The notes below the pieces were generated by a model that saw only the letters and a list, made by a program, of their open reading frames with translations, did not search any database and was not told where the DNA came from. A stretch of DNA of 64,000 bases from Paenibacillus sp. FSL H8-0537 (GTDB taxonomy: Bacteria > Bacillota > Bacilli > Paenibacillales > Paenibacillaceae), in NCBI RefSeq assembly GCF_038051995.1, contig NZ_CP150290.1, forward strand, positions 1,103,501 to 1,167,500, read 5' to 3'. The translations under genes were made by a program, and so were the position numbers. Within the stretch, counting starts at the first letter, position 1; each line of letters opens with the position of its first letter. Of this stretch, positions 18,431-27,046 are shown one piece after another.

Positions 18431-20608
18431 ATGGCTGGTAAACAGGTCGTATTTAAACCGGATGAAGTGAGAAATTTACAGCGCCGGATGATACAGATCG
18501 GGGCAGATACGGATGAGCTGCGACGGCGGGTAAGCGGAAAGATAGCGAGCTGGGATCGTCCCTTGCCGGTGCTGGGGAGTCTGGAGCAGATTCAGCGTCA
18601 ACTGACGAGTTTGACGCAGGAAGCGGAGCAGATGACGGAAGTGATCAGCAAAGCGCTGAAGGGCATCGAGCGGGTGCAGGCGGAAGCAGCGCAGGAAGCG
18701 AAGCAATTGGCGAAGGGACTCAGCGGACTGGAGCGTTTTGACCTGTTGAAGCGGGTGGGGACGACAGGTGGCGGCAGCTACACGCCCGTGCCGGTCACCT
18801 TCCGCCCGATGGTGACGAATCTTATCGACCGAATATTGCCGCAGGCCAGCCGGGACCGCTGGTCAAGCGATCCGCTGGTGAAGGAGCTGCGGCGGGTCGC
18901 AGGCCTGCAAGGCGCGACCGCGGCGGAGAAGCTGGATGCGGAAATGAAGCTGGAGGCGATATTCGCCGAGCGGGATTTGATTGCGAAGGCGCAAACGGCG
19001 TATGCGGTGTACAAGCAGTTTGGCAATCATCTGCTGATGACGGAGATACATAAACAGGCGGAGATCAGCCGAGAGAAGCTGAAGGCACTTGGGGTAGCGG
19101 AAAGCTATTTTGCACCCAACGTGAATATGACGAGTTATTTCAAGCAGGTGCCGCTGCTGGCGTGTGACTATGATCCGTCCTTTGCGCTGGAAGGGGATCT
19201 GACGACACGGGTGCCGCTGCCGGACAACGCGCGCTATTTGTTTATGGTAATGATGGCGCAAACGCAGGGTCCAATGGGTGAACTGGCGAGGGTGCAGCTA
19301 AAGGAAATTCATGCGCTGCAGCAAACGATTCGAACAGCGGCTGGAGGATTAGTAACGGATGTACAGCAGGGGCAAGTAAAAAGCGGGCTGCTGAACGTGC
19401 TGACGATTTTGCAGAGCATGCAGGCATTAAGCAAATACGATCCCCCACCAAAGGAAGTTATCGTCAAGGAAAAGCCGGGCATGCTGGAGAAGTTTGGGCA
19501 GGATTCGATGCGAAGCCTTGAGATCTACTGGAGCGTGCTAAAAAACCAAGCGTCAGTGGAATGGGCTGCGATTAAGCAAACCGGAAATAGCATAGCTGAA
19601 GTGGGAACGGATTTATACAATGCTCACGTTGATCGAGCGAACAAGAGCAACGACTCGGTCTATGATTTTTTTAACAACGCGACAATGGGCTTGATCAGTG
19701 TACCTGGGGCGCTATGGAAGGAACATGAAGATCGAACGGCGAATCGGAATGAGTCGGTGTCTGCCTATTTGGATTATTTGAGCCTGGGTCTAACGGGGAT
19801 GGTGCAGGGAGCGTTTGCACCGGAAAATCCGAATTCCAAGGAGCATGTGCAGGATGTAATCGGAGTGCTCGGCTTATTGTTCTCGGTTAAAATAAAGGCA
19901 CCAGGAGGGATGGAACCAACGGTACCGAAAAGTCCAGCGGTCAAACCGGAGGATGCAGGAAGTGGCCGTGGATTAGGCTTTGGCAATCAGCTTGTGACCC
20001 CTGAGGGGATACATTTCATGGACTCTTTCCCCAACGATAAGTCGCCTATCCAAGTTCCTAAAACAGACGTGCAGAAGCGATATTTGGAAGAAATGGATCG
20101 ACTGAAGCGAGAGGCTGAGGAGACGGGGAAAGGTGATTTAGATATAATCAGGAAGGATGCCCCAGATTACTACCAGGTATTAATGGATAAGTATGGTGAT
20201 AAGGGTACTTATCATGCTAGAACACCAGATGATTATGAAGATTTGGCAAGAGACCCCGATCATAACTTTAACATTGATGACAAAACTAGAATTGAACGTC
20301 AGGCTGGGATTGAATTAGAAGTTAGAGGAGAACTTACGGGACCAATTATACGTGATCCAGTTAAGGGTCGGGGTGAGTTCATCGATAGAAATGGACAAGT
20401 ATGGGATGTAAAGGGATTCAATTCAAATTACCCTCCAAAGAAAGGCGGCTTTAGATTAGATAGGGCAATGGCAGACATTGAGGATGAATTACGTAAAGGA
20501 GAAAATGTTATTCTTGATACCACCAAGTTATCCCAAGATCACATTGAGCAATTAAGAAATGCTATAAGTATGATGGAATGGAAGGGGAAAATACGTTGGT
20601 GGCCCTGA
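18431..20608 (+). CDS. Polymorphic toxin 1, WXG-like N-terminus with nuclease-like C-terminus
   Basis: A 725-residue modular toxin. Residues 1-110 are a helical hairpin with Trp-Asp-Arg (ASWDRP, about residue 41), resembling a WXG100/LXG targeting domain. Residues 110-560 are a long helical linker nearly identical to the toxin at 27047. After a boundary region ending RLKREAEETG (about residue 565) the sequence switches to a unique toxin tip. There, GIELEVRGEL followed by GQVWDVKGF (Asp and Lys near 658-660) looks like the PD-(D/E)xK nuclease core of CdiA-type tRNA-cutting toxins. No signal peptide is present, consistent with type VII export. AAGGAGGGGG precedes the ATG. The tip is more A+T rich than the body. 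Pentapeptide-repeat and SitI3-like candidates follow as immunity genes. Confidence 0.85.
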   Translation: MAGKQVVFKPDEVRNLQRRMIQIGADTDELRRRVSGKIASWDRPLPVLGSLEQIQRQLTSLTQEAEQMTEVISKALKGIERVQAEAAQEAKQLAKGLSGLERFDLLKRVGTTGGGSYTPVPVTFRPMVTNLIDRILPQASRDRWSSDPLVKELRRVAGLQGATAAEKLDAEMKLEAIFAERDLIAKAQTAYAVYKQFGNHLLMTEIHKQAEISREKLKALGVAESYFAPNVNMTSYFKQVPLLACDYDPSFALEGDLTTRVPLPDNARYLFMVMMAQTQGPMGELARVQLKEIHALQQTIRTAAGGLVTDVQQGQVKSGLLNVLTILQSMQALSKYDPPPKEVIVKEKPGMLEKFGQDSMRSLEIYWSVLKNQASVEWAAIKQTGNSIAEVGTDLYNAHVDRANKSNDSVYDFFNNATMGLISVPGALWKEHEDRTANRNESVSAYLDYLSLGLTGMVQGAFAPENPNSKEHVQDVIGVLGLLFSVKIKAPGGMEPTVPKSPAVKPEDAGSGRGLGFGNQLVTPEGIHFMDSFPNDKSPIQVPKTDVQKRYLEEMDRLKREAEETGKGDLDIIRKDAPDYYQVLMDKYGDKGTYHARTPDDYEDLARDPDHNFNIDDKTRIERQAGIELEVRGELTGPIIRDPVKGRGEFIDRNGQVWDVKGFNSNYPPKKGGFRLDRAMADIEDELRKGENVILDTTKLSQDHIEQLRNAISMMEWKGKIRWWP

Positions 20609-20630
20609 ATAGAAAGAAAGGAGATCATGC

Positions 20631-21254
20631 ATGTTAACTCAACAGGAACTAAATAAAATAATTGAGGATCACCAATTATGGATCACTGAATCAAAATCTA
20701 AGGGCGCACAACTGCATTTAGAGGATGCTACTTTAATAGAATTAGATTTTGTTGATAGAGACTTAACGAATGTGGTACTGGTAAACTCAACATTACAGAA
20801 ATGTTTATTAACCAATACTGACTTCTATTTTTCTAATTTGGCATCAATTAATTTTTCTGAGGTCAGTATGAATAGTGTGAATTTGACAAAGTCAAATTTG
20901 GATTACTCAATATTTAAGAAATGTGATGCATCTTACTCTAAAGTTATAAAAGCTACGTTTTATGAATCCGTAATAGAGGAAGTGAACTTTTCTAACTCTA
21001 GTATGATGAAGGCGGGTTTTATGTATTCTACCCTCAAAAATGTAAAATTTATTAATTGTGATTTATCGAGAGCATCTTTTAGAAAATCCATCCTTAAAGA
21101 TGTAGATTTTACTGGTGCTGATCTATCTGAAGTAGATTTATCGGACGTAGAGATAAACAATGTTATTTTTCAAGGAGCTATTTACAATCATAAAACTATT
21201 TGGTCTAAAGATATAAGTTTGGAACAAATGGGGGCTGTTTTTAAAAACGAGTAA
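20631..21254 (+). CDS. Pentapeptide-repeat protein, candidate immunity factor
   Basis: A 207-residue protein made almost wholly of pentapeptide repeats from about residue 25 to 185 (A/S-x-L/F-x-x pattern, for example LTNVVLVNSTL and SRASFRKSIL). This folds as a right-handed four-sided beta helix. It starts 22 bases after the nuclease toxin with AAAGGAG upstream. Such proteins often protect nucleic-acid enzymes or act as toxin antidotes, so an immunity role is inferred from position. Its A+T richness matches the toxin tip, suggesting that the two travel together. Confidence 0.8.
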   Translation: MLTQQELNKIIEDHQLWITESKSKGAQLHLEDATLIELDFVDRDLTNVVLVNSTLQKCLLTNTDFYFSNLASINFSEVSMNSVNLTKSNLDYSIFKKCDASYSKVIKATFYESVIEEVNFSNSSMMKAGFMYSTLKNVKFINCDLSRASFRKSILKDVDFTGADLSEVDLSDVEINNVIFQGAIYNHKTIWSKDISLEQMGAVFKNE

Positions 21255-21305
21255 TCAGTGTTGTGGTCTTTTTCGACCTCTGATATGAATAGGCGGGTAG
21301 ATGAG

Positions 21306-21773
21306 ATGGACTGTGCATTATTTTTAGTTTCAAATTTGGACATCGAAACATTAAAAAGAACAATTTATAATATTGTATGCGAGATAATTAAAGATAAAGT
21401 AACAGTAACTAACCACGAAAATTTTTCTCGTCTTAGCTGTAAATACTTCACAATGGATATTGAAATTGATGATATTACTAGCATTGATTACATAAGAGAA
21501 GAGTATAAAATGGAAATAAATGCGGAAATAGGAATACAACTGTTTGGGAAAACATTAGAGGAAGGATTAGATGTTTTATTTCAAATTTTCGGAAATATTT
21601 TGATTGAATTTAACCCTGATATGGTGTTTGTGGAAAATGGTACGGATCAATTATTCAGAAAAGAGAATGATAATGTAATCATAAATACAGACTTGGATCA
21701 GTACCAGAAAAAGTATCTTTCAAGCAAGTTAATTAATTACCTCAAAACTCCATTTATTTATAAGGAATTGTAA
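21306..21773 (+). CDS. Small acidic protein, possible SitI3-type immunity protein
   Basis: A 155-residue acidic, soluble alpha/beta protein. The first strand (MDCALFLVSNLDIETLKRTI) and later FSRLSCKYFTMDIEID and NPDMVFVENGT resemble SitI3-like immunity proteins, but the match is by overall pattern. Three starts are possible (GTG 21258, ATG 21285, ATG 21306); none has a strong ribosome site, and 21306 is chosen because the fold begins there. It is the second gene after toxin 1 and may be a second immunity factor or a leftover from an exchanged module. Confidence 0.55.
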   Translation: MDCALFLVSNLDIETLKRTIYNIVCEIIKDKVTVTNHENFSRLSCKYFTMDIEIDDITSIDYIREEYKMEINAEIGIQLFGKTLEEGLDVLFQIFGNILIEFNPDMVFVENGTDQLFRKENDNVIINTDLDQYQKKYLSSKLINYLKTPFIYKEL

Positions 21774-21834
21774 GTGACGAATTGTAATATTAAGTGAGAC
21801 ACATAAAAATGACCCATGTCAGATTCGTGTTTTG

Positions 21835-22040
21835 AATGAAGTTATCAAACTACCTCTACACTGGGGATGGTTCGCTAGAGCCATTGCACGTAAGCTCGGG
21901 AGTCATCCTTCCAGTCTATCCAGCGAGCTCTAATGCTAAGGAATAGAAGAATCTAACGGTGACAATCAGGCCCAAGAGTCGTACATAACCACGCGTGTAA
22001 GTTGTAACCCCTCGAAAAAAAAGGTGGATTGCAAATGTCG
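21835..22040 (+). pseudogene. IS30-family transposase fragment
   Basis: In one frame the DNA at about 21888-21932 encodes AIARKLGSHPSSLSSEL, which matches the helix-turn-helix of IS30-family transposases (usual AIARxLGRSxSTISREL). Stops follow directly. Further on the same frame encodes AQESYITTRVSCNPSKKK, like the next conserved part of the family. No catalytic DDE region or clear ends remain. The relic shows past insertion between toxin modules. Confidence 0.5.
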
Positions 22041-22145
22041 GTTGGTGTAATCATTCTTGATCCGCGAGATGATTTTGAAAAGCACTTTTTTCTTCCAGTG
22101 GCTACAGAAGCCTTTTTTACGGAATTCTGGTTGTCAGAACTTTAA
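22035..22145 (+). CDS. 36-residue ORF, possible truncated immunity gene
   Basis: An ATG at 22035 with AAAGGTGG 8 bases upstream opens a 36-codon frame that starts MSVGVIILDPRDDFEKHFF and ends EFWLSEL. The good ribosome site argues that it is or was a gene start. The phrase FLPVATEAFFTEFW has the feel of the N-terminus of a longer immunity protein. The rest is missing, so it is probably the stub of a lost toxin-immunity module. Confidence 0.35.
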   Translation: MSVGVIILDPRDDFEKHFFLPVATEAFFTEFWLSEL

Positions 22146-22348
22146 CCATAAAAAAGCAGAGCAAATGACTGAATTGTTTATGATCAGACTGTCCAGCCAT
22201 TAAAAGATTTTTCATCAACTAGAGCCTACTCACAAACTTAAGTCAGTATGGCCCAATAGAGCATGCTGGAAAAAGATTTGATGGTATAGGCTCGTTTTTT
22301 ATTTTGTATGGGACATTTCATTAGAGCTCAAAAGGAGAGAACATAACA
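22146..22348. other. Non-coding gap before the SLH gene
   Basis: No gene seen. A 7-base inverted repeat (GAGCCTA at 22222, TAGGCTC at 22287) with a long loop is followed by six T residues at 22295; it may be a terminator remnant. The ribosome site AAAGGAG for the SLH gene is at 22330. Confidence 0.4.
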
Positions 22349-23641
22349 ATGTATAAATACAAATTAAACATAGCAGCAGGGCTGCTAGTAGCAGGAATGC
22401 TTGTCTCAAGTGGAGGCGTCCAAGCTAAAGAACAAGCAATTAGCGATTCAAGTCAGTCAGGTTTAAGACAAACGTATGCAAGTGCGTCTGTCACTCCTGT
22501 TTTTACAGATATAAAGGGGCATTGGGCAGAAGCGACGATTAAGCAGGCGGTAGCAGATGGCTACTTAAAAGGGTATGCAAATGGAACGTTTAAGCCTAAT
22601 GGACTGATTACACGAGCAGAATTAGCTAGCGTATTGGTGCGTATAACGAACAATAAAAATGACGGCAACAAGGTTAGCTTTACGGATGTGCCAAGCAGCT
22701 ACTGGGCAGCCAGTGCGATTAATAGTGCAGTTGGAGCGGGCTTTATTAAAGCCGGTGATGCAACGGGCGGGAAATTTAATCCCAATCAAGCGATGACTAG
22801 ATATGATATGGCGAAGTGGTTCACGCAAGGTCTAGTTCGCAGTGAGGAAAGCTTTGCAACAGCACTAAAGGAAGTGGAAGGTACGCTTTTGCCATTTACG
22901 GAAACGTATAAAGTTGGGATTAGCAAGACTCAAGTACCTTACATAGCGATAGCACGCGGAACGGGTCTGATGAAAGGAAAACCGGATGATAGCTTCGGGC
23001 TAAATGATACGACCACACGTGCGGAAGTGGCTGTAATGATCTATCGATATTTGAAAATAGAGGGAAGCAAGGCTGAGAGTTATAAAGGTTTAAATGAGCT
23101 AAGAGAAGTGGGTGTGTACGGGACGAATGCGATCAGCTTGGGTAAAGCCACAGGCGGGATATCGCTAAGTAAGAAGCCTGCTACCATCTATGATGTCATG
23201 GGGAAAGATTTGGCGTTGAAATATAACAGAGGCACGATGGTTATGAATCGTTTTATTGTTGTGGATAACTTGCAGCCGTTAGGCAGTGAGGATCGGAGTA
23301 TTTTTGCAGATATGTTTACGCGTGTACAAGGGACCTCATTTAGTATTTATACGGAAGTTACAGTCACGGCAAAAGTAGAGTTTGCTGATCCTACCTCCTA
23401 TTCGAACTCATTTGACTGGATAGGAGGATCCCGAATTCATAGTAAGGAAGATTTGTTTGATTTATATGGTTATACAACAGTGCCAAATCGATTCGGGCCT
23501 TTACAGAAACATCAAACGTTTGCAGATTTTTTACCAATAGGTGAACCAGTGAGATTTTGGCAGAAATCGAGTTATCCAGACGGAGCTATTGATATTAAGG
23601 CGGCAGACGGCACATGGGGCATTATACGTCTTAATCGGTAA
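22349..23641 (+). CDS. Exported SLH-domain protein
   Basis: A 430-residue protein with a Sec signal peptide ending near residue 26 (SGGVQAKEQ). Three surface-layer-homology domains follow: FTDIKGHWAEATIKQAV (about 53), FTDVPSSYWAASAINSAV (about 111) and the weaker third ending TTTRAEVAVMIYRYL (about 229). SLH trios bind pyruvylated secondary cell-wall polymer and hold proteins at the surface. Residues 240-430 are a unique domain without known motif. It is directly followed by the large exported gene with a 15-base gap, so they form one transcript. Whether the pair belongs to the toxin array or was inserted between modules is not known. Confidence 0.88.
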   Translation: MYKYKLNIAAGLLVAGMLVSSGGVQAKEQAISDSSQSGLRQTYASASVTPVFTDIKGHWAEATIKQAVADGYLKGYANGTFKPNGLITRAELASVLVRITNNKNDGNKVSFTDVPSSYWAASAINSAVGAGFIKAGDATGGKFNPNQAMTRYDMAKWFTQGLVRSEESFATALKEVEGTLLPFTETYKVGISKTQVPYIAIARGTGLMKGKPDDSFGLNDTTTRAEVAVMIYRYLKIEGSKAESYKGLNELREVGVYGTNAISLGKATGGISLSKKPATIYDVMGKDLALKYNRGTMVMNRFIVVDNLQPLGSEDRSIFADMFTRVQGTSFSIYTEVTVTAKVEFADPTSYSNSFDWIGGSRIHSKEDLFDLYGYTTVPNRFGPLQKHQTFADFLPIGEPVRFWQKSSYPDGAIDIKAADGTWGIIRLNR

Positions 23642-23656
23642 TGAAGGATGAAAACT

Positions 23657-26600
23657 ATGAATTTAAAAAAGACTATTCAGGTTTTGTTTCTTTTTAGTTT
23701 TCTAATTACTGGGGTATGGGTACTGCAGGAATGGAGGGCTGCAGCAGCAGAAGCTCAAATCACTGCTAGTTCAGTAGCTCCTACAGCTGGACCTCCTACG
23801 GTAAGCCCGGCTGGCCCAGTTCGCAAACAGACCAAAACTTATCCTGTCATCAATTTTCAAGATGTCCATCCTAAAGTGGCATGGTCTCAATTGGATAATG
23901 GCTTTTTCAGGGCGGAATCTGAGGAGGCGGGAAGGGCTGGTTATGCACCCTATGTGGATGCTAGAAATATTGGATCAACCAATAATCCTTATCCCGCCAT
24001 CACCAGCTTTACAGGAGTAACGGATATGGAACCATATGCTCCTACTGTCTTTAGAGATGCCAATGATAATCAACATGCTCAAAATGATTTGGAGAAATGG
24101 TATATATCAGGAAATAGAGACGAGCATGTTTTTGTGAATGATGAAAATGATGATGCTTATGAGGGGATAAGCTTGTACCCAAATGGAGATTTGAGCAAAA
24201 AACTAGTGTATAAGGTAAAAACGGGTGGACCTAGCTATACGAGGCAGATCCCTTTTGCGGTGACTACGCCAGGCACACCAACTAAATATACCGTCGAATA
24301 TGAATTTAGAGCAAAAATAACATGGCGAGGCGAGGACAAGCAAACGAAAGAAATACGAATCGTAGGGGATGAAATTACCCAGGTCGGTGAAAGTACCTTG
24401 CTGCGAGGAGAAGTGTTGACGCAAGGCTTCGAGGGCTCAGATACGTGGTATGCAGTTAATCCCCCTGCGGCGGTCTGGAGTTCAGATCGTTCCGCTGTTG
24501 TTAGTGTGACCCCAAGCGGAACGATTGAAGCACATCGTGAGGGGACAGCAAAAATAACCGTACGCTGGCAAAAGGATGGATATGACCTCATTGCCAGTCG
24601 TGTCATTAGAGTGGGCTGCGCCGGAGATAGCTGCGAGGCTTCTGACATGTGCGTTCCGCAGCCAGGCCAAAGCCTTAGCCAAACCTCCATTACGCCGGAT
24701 GCTCGAGGCGAGATTCGGGCAGATGCGCGAGGAGCGGAGCAATTCGATGTAAGCAAGGGGATTCCGAGCAGTGATGCGCTGTATGCCAATGTATTCGGCA
24801 AAGCGTATCTCTTTGACTATACGTTTGATCAAGAAATCGGCACCTGTACGTTTAAAATACCCGTGTCCAAAACATATACGTTGAAGTGGGAAACCGAGGA
24901 ATCGGATGGTGAAGATGCGGACGGCAATCCGAGAACGAGAACGGTCCGTCATCAGGAAACCGAAACGGTAACGAATATATATGACGTGGAACGGCCGTTT
25001 GCCTACTGGGAAATCACGACGTTCGATGCGTGGGGACTGAAGCAAGCGACGCTGAATCAATATGCACTGCCTTATGGGGCGATTACGCTTTTGCCTAACG
25101 GCTATACCGCGCCGGATGTACAAGGGGGCGTGACGGCTGAGCATATGGAGAAGCCGCCATACAGTGCGAAAGTGTTGGCGGGCGAAACGCTTGATGGCGG
25201 CAGCGAGCGTCCGAGCGTGCCGTCGGAGGACTGGACCGAAGAGGCAGAAGGACAGGTTGGACGAATTAAAGTATGGAACGATCGTCTGGATTTCGACGGC
25301 TCCGTGATCATGGACGACGTGCAGCAGGACGATGAAACCCCAGAGCCGATCGACATCGTAGAAGCCGAGGAGATCGGGGAAGATGTGCTCTACGAGAGCG
25401 GCTTGATCATACCCGGCACCCGGGCGAACAGCCGGGATGAGCCAAGTGATGGCATCCTGTCGTACGAGAGCCTGCTGAGCATCAATGGCGAAGGGGATGT
25501 TCAAACGTTTCCGATTGAAGGGCTCAATACAGTGACCGTCCATACCCCAGTGGTTAATGATTCCGAAGCACCGGATGAAAACCGCGGCTTTGACCAGAGC
25601 GTCATCCCGAATATGGCGCGAACGGTGCTTGTACTGGGGCGGGAGTTTTCCGTCGACTTTGACGAGACGGCGCCGCATTTGAACCAACTCGGATACGGCA
25701 ACCGGGACTATGCGAGATATACGCGAAACAAACGGATTGTATTCCCATTTGATGTCTATCACGGCAGCACCTTCTACCCGGCGCAAACGTGGATCGATTA
25801 TCCCGTCGGAGCAGCCAAACAAACGTACCGGATTCCGGTCTGGGTACCGGAAGGGAACTACGATGCGGTGACGCAGGCGTGGGCGATTAATACGCCAGAG
25901 GGCTCATCGGCGTATCAGACCGACTTCAATGGGGATCTCGCGAACTACGGAGCGAGCCGGACGCTGCTCTTCACAGTGCAAGGCCGGATTTCGGATTTCA
26001 CCATCACGGACATTGGCGACCTGCGCTATGAATCGGTGTTTCGCACTGCGAAAGGCTCGAAGCAGCATTCGGGTTATGTCTATGAATCCGGTGGACGGAC
26101 GAAGGACCGAGAAGAAACGAATCTAGCGAGCCAGCCCTCACGGCTATTGCCGATTCGGCCAGGCTCGCATCCAAGAGAAGCGGCTACGGTGCCGCATAAT
26201 GGCTATCCCATCTCGTTCTACTTTGAAACCATCGGGAGCTATAGTGGCAAAGACGCAGGCATCCAAATCCAGCCAAGCTTCTGGTTTGTGAGCAAGCAGG
26301 GAGGAAACGCGCAGGAGGTGGACTTGTACTATGATGTATCCGGTCCACGGAATAAGCTGATTAAAGTCGGCTCGGCGCGCGATCAGGAGCTGTACAGCCG
26401 AACGTATCAGCTTGCTGATCTGCTACGCGGGGTGACGACGACCTCGCTGAGCCAAACGGCGAGCTATGAATATGATTATCTGTTATCCCCAGCGAATCGA
26501 TTTGGTGCTTCGTGGGAGAAGTTCTGGAAGCACTACATTACGCGGAAAACGGTCATCAGTGCAGGTTACAGCTTGGAAGAGCTATCGTATGCGTCCCGCA

Positions 26601-27022
26601 CGTTAGTGGGCCCAAGCGGCTCGCAGGTACCGGCAAGTGTGAATACGGTGCAAGCGCTGCGGAGTGTGCAGCGATGGTATGGGGAGTACAGTCTGCCGAT
26701 CGCGCCGTATGTGCTGCCGAAGGGCACGAATATTTTAGAGGTGGCAAGGCAAAACGGCGGGGCACTGAATGGCAGTGAGGCAGCGTTTTTGAAAAATGGC
26801 TACCTGATGGTTCATTTTGACCTGAGTGCGTACCAGCAGGAGCGGAAGGCGAATCCGGAAATCCGGTATGACGCGCCAATGGCGAATATGTGGGAAATTG
26901 AAGGACAGCCGCTCAGCAGTGTGAGCTATAGCGGTCAGACGTACCGCTTTCAATACGGGGATATCGCGATGTTTGAATCAAGCTTCTCGGTGCGCAATGA
27001 CTTCCAAGGCACGGGGAGATAG
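23657..27022 (+). CDS. Large exported protein with Ig-like (Big2-type) domain
   Basis: A 1121-residue protein. The ATG at 23657 is 9 bases after AAGGA and gives a signal peptide (KKTIQVLFLFSFLITGVWVL, cut near AAAEA). Residues about 235-325 look like a bacterial Ig-like Big2 domain (WSSDRSAVVSVTPSGTIEAH). The rest is beta-rich with no motif I can name, though the layout resembles large Paenibacillus proteins that carry DUF-type domains and lie next to SLH proteins. No LPxTG or SLH anchor is seen, so it may be held by the SLH partner. The first 500 bases are A+T richer than the G+C-rich remainder, a possible mosaic. It ends 24 bases before toxin 2. Confidence 0.8.
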   Translation: MNLKKTIQVLFLFSFLITGVWVLQEWRAAAAEAQITASSVAPTAGPPTVSPAGPVRKQTKTYPVINFQDVHPKVAWSQLDNGFFRAESEEAGRAGYAPYVDARNIGSTNNPYPAITSFTGVTDMEPYAPTVFRDANDNQHAQNDLEKWYISGNRDEHVFVNDENDDAYEGISLYPNGDLSKKLVYKVKTGGPSYTRQIPFAVTTPGTPTKYTVEYEFRAKITWRGEDKQTKEIRIVGDEITQVGESTLLRGEVLTQGFEGSDTWYAVNPPAAVWSSDRSAVVSVTPSGTIEAHREGTAKITVRWQKDGYDLIASRVIRVGCAGDSCEASDMCVPQPGQSLSQTSITPDARGEIRADARGAEQFDVSKGIPSSDALYANVFGKAYLFDYTFDQEIGTCTFKIPVSKTYTLKWETEESDGEDADGNPRTRTVRHQETETVTNIYDVERPFAYWEITTFDAWGLKQATLNQYALPYGAITLLPNGYTAPDVQGGVTAEHMEKPPYSAKVLAGETLDGGSERPSVPSEDWTEEAEGQVGRIKVWNDRLDFDGSVIMDDVQQDDETPEPIDIVEAEEIGEDVLYESGLIIPGTRANSRDEPSDGILSYESLLSINGEGDVQTFPIEGLNTVTVHTPVVNDSEAPDENRGFDQSVIPNMARTVLVLGREFSVDFDETAPHLNQLGYGNRDYARYTRNKRIVFPFDVYHGSTFYPAQTWIDYPVGAAKQTYRIPVWVPEGNYDAVTQAWAINTPEGSSAYQTDFNGDLANYGASRTLLFTVQGRISDFTITDIGDLRYESVFRTAKGSKQHSGYVYESGGRTKDREETNLASQPSRLLPIRPGSHPREAATVPHNGYPISFYFETIGSYSGKDAGIQIQPSFWFVSKQGGNAQEVDLYYDVSGPRNKLIKVGSARDQELYSRTYQLADLLRGVTTTSLSQTASYEYDYLLSPANRFGASWEKFWKHYITRKTVISAGYSLEELSYASRTLVGPSGSQVPASVNTVQALRSVQRWYGEYSLPIAPYVLPKGTNILEVARQNGGALNGSEAAFLKNGYLMVHFDLSAYQQERKANPEIRYDAPMANMWEIEGQPLSSVSYSGQTYRFQYGDIAMFESSFSVRNDFQGTGR

Positions 27023-27046
27023 AGCGGATAAGCGAGGAGGTGTACA

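Noticed and set aside
22222..22300. Riboswitch or T-box before the SLH gene
   Set aside because: Only a 7-base inverted repeat with a T-run was found, with no conserved aptamer or T-box words.
24482..25822. Long minus-strand open frame (446 codons) opposite the large exported protein
   Set aside because: It mirrors the codon pattern of the real plus-strand gene, lacks a ribosome site and has a basic low-information product; it is a shadow.
26512..26778. Plus-strand frame inside the large exported gene
   Set aside because: It overlaps the gene fully in another frame with no ribosome site.
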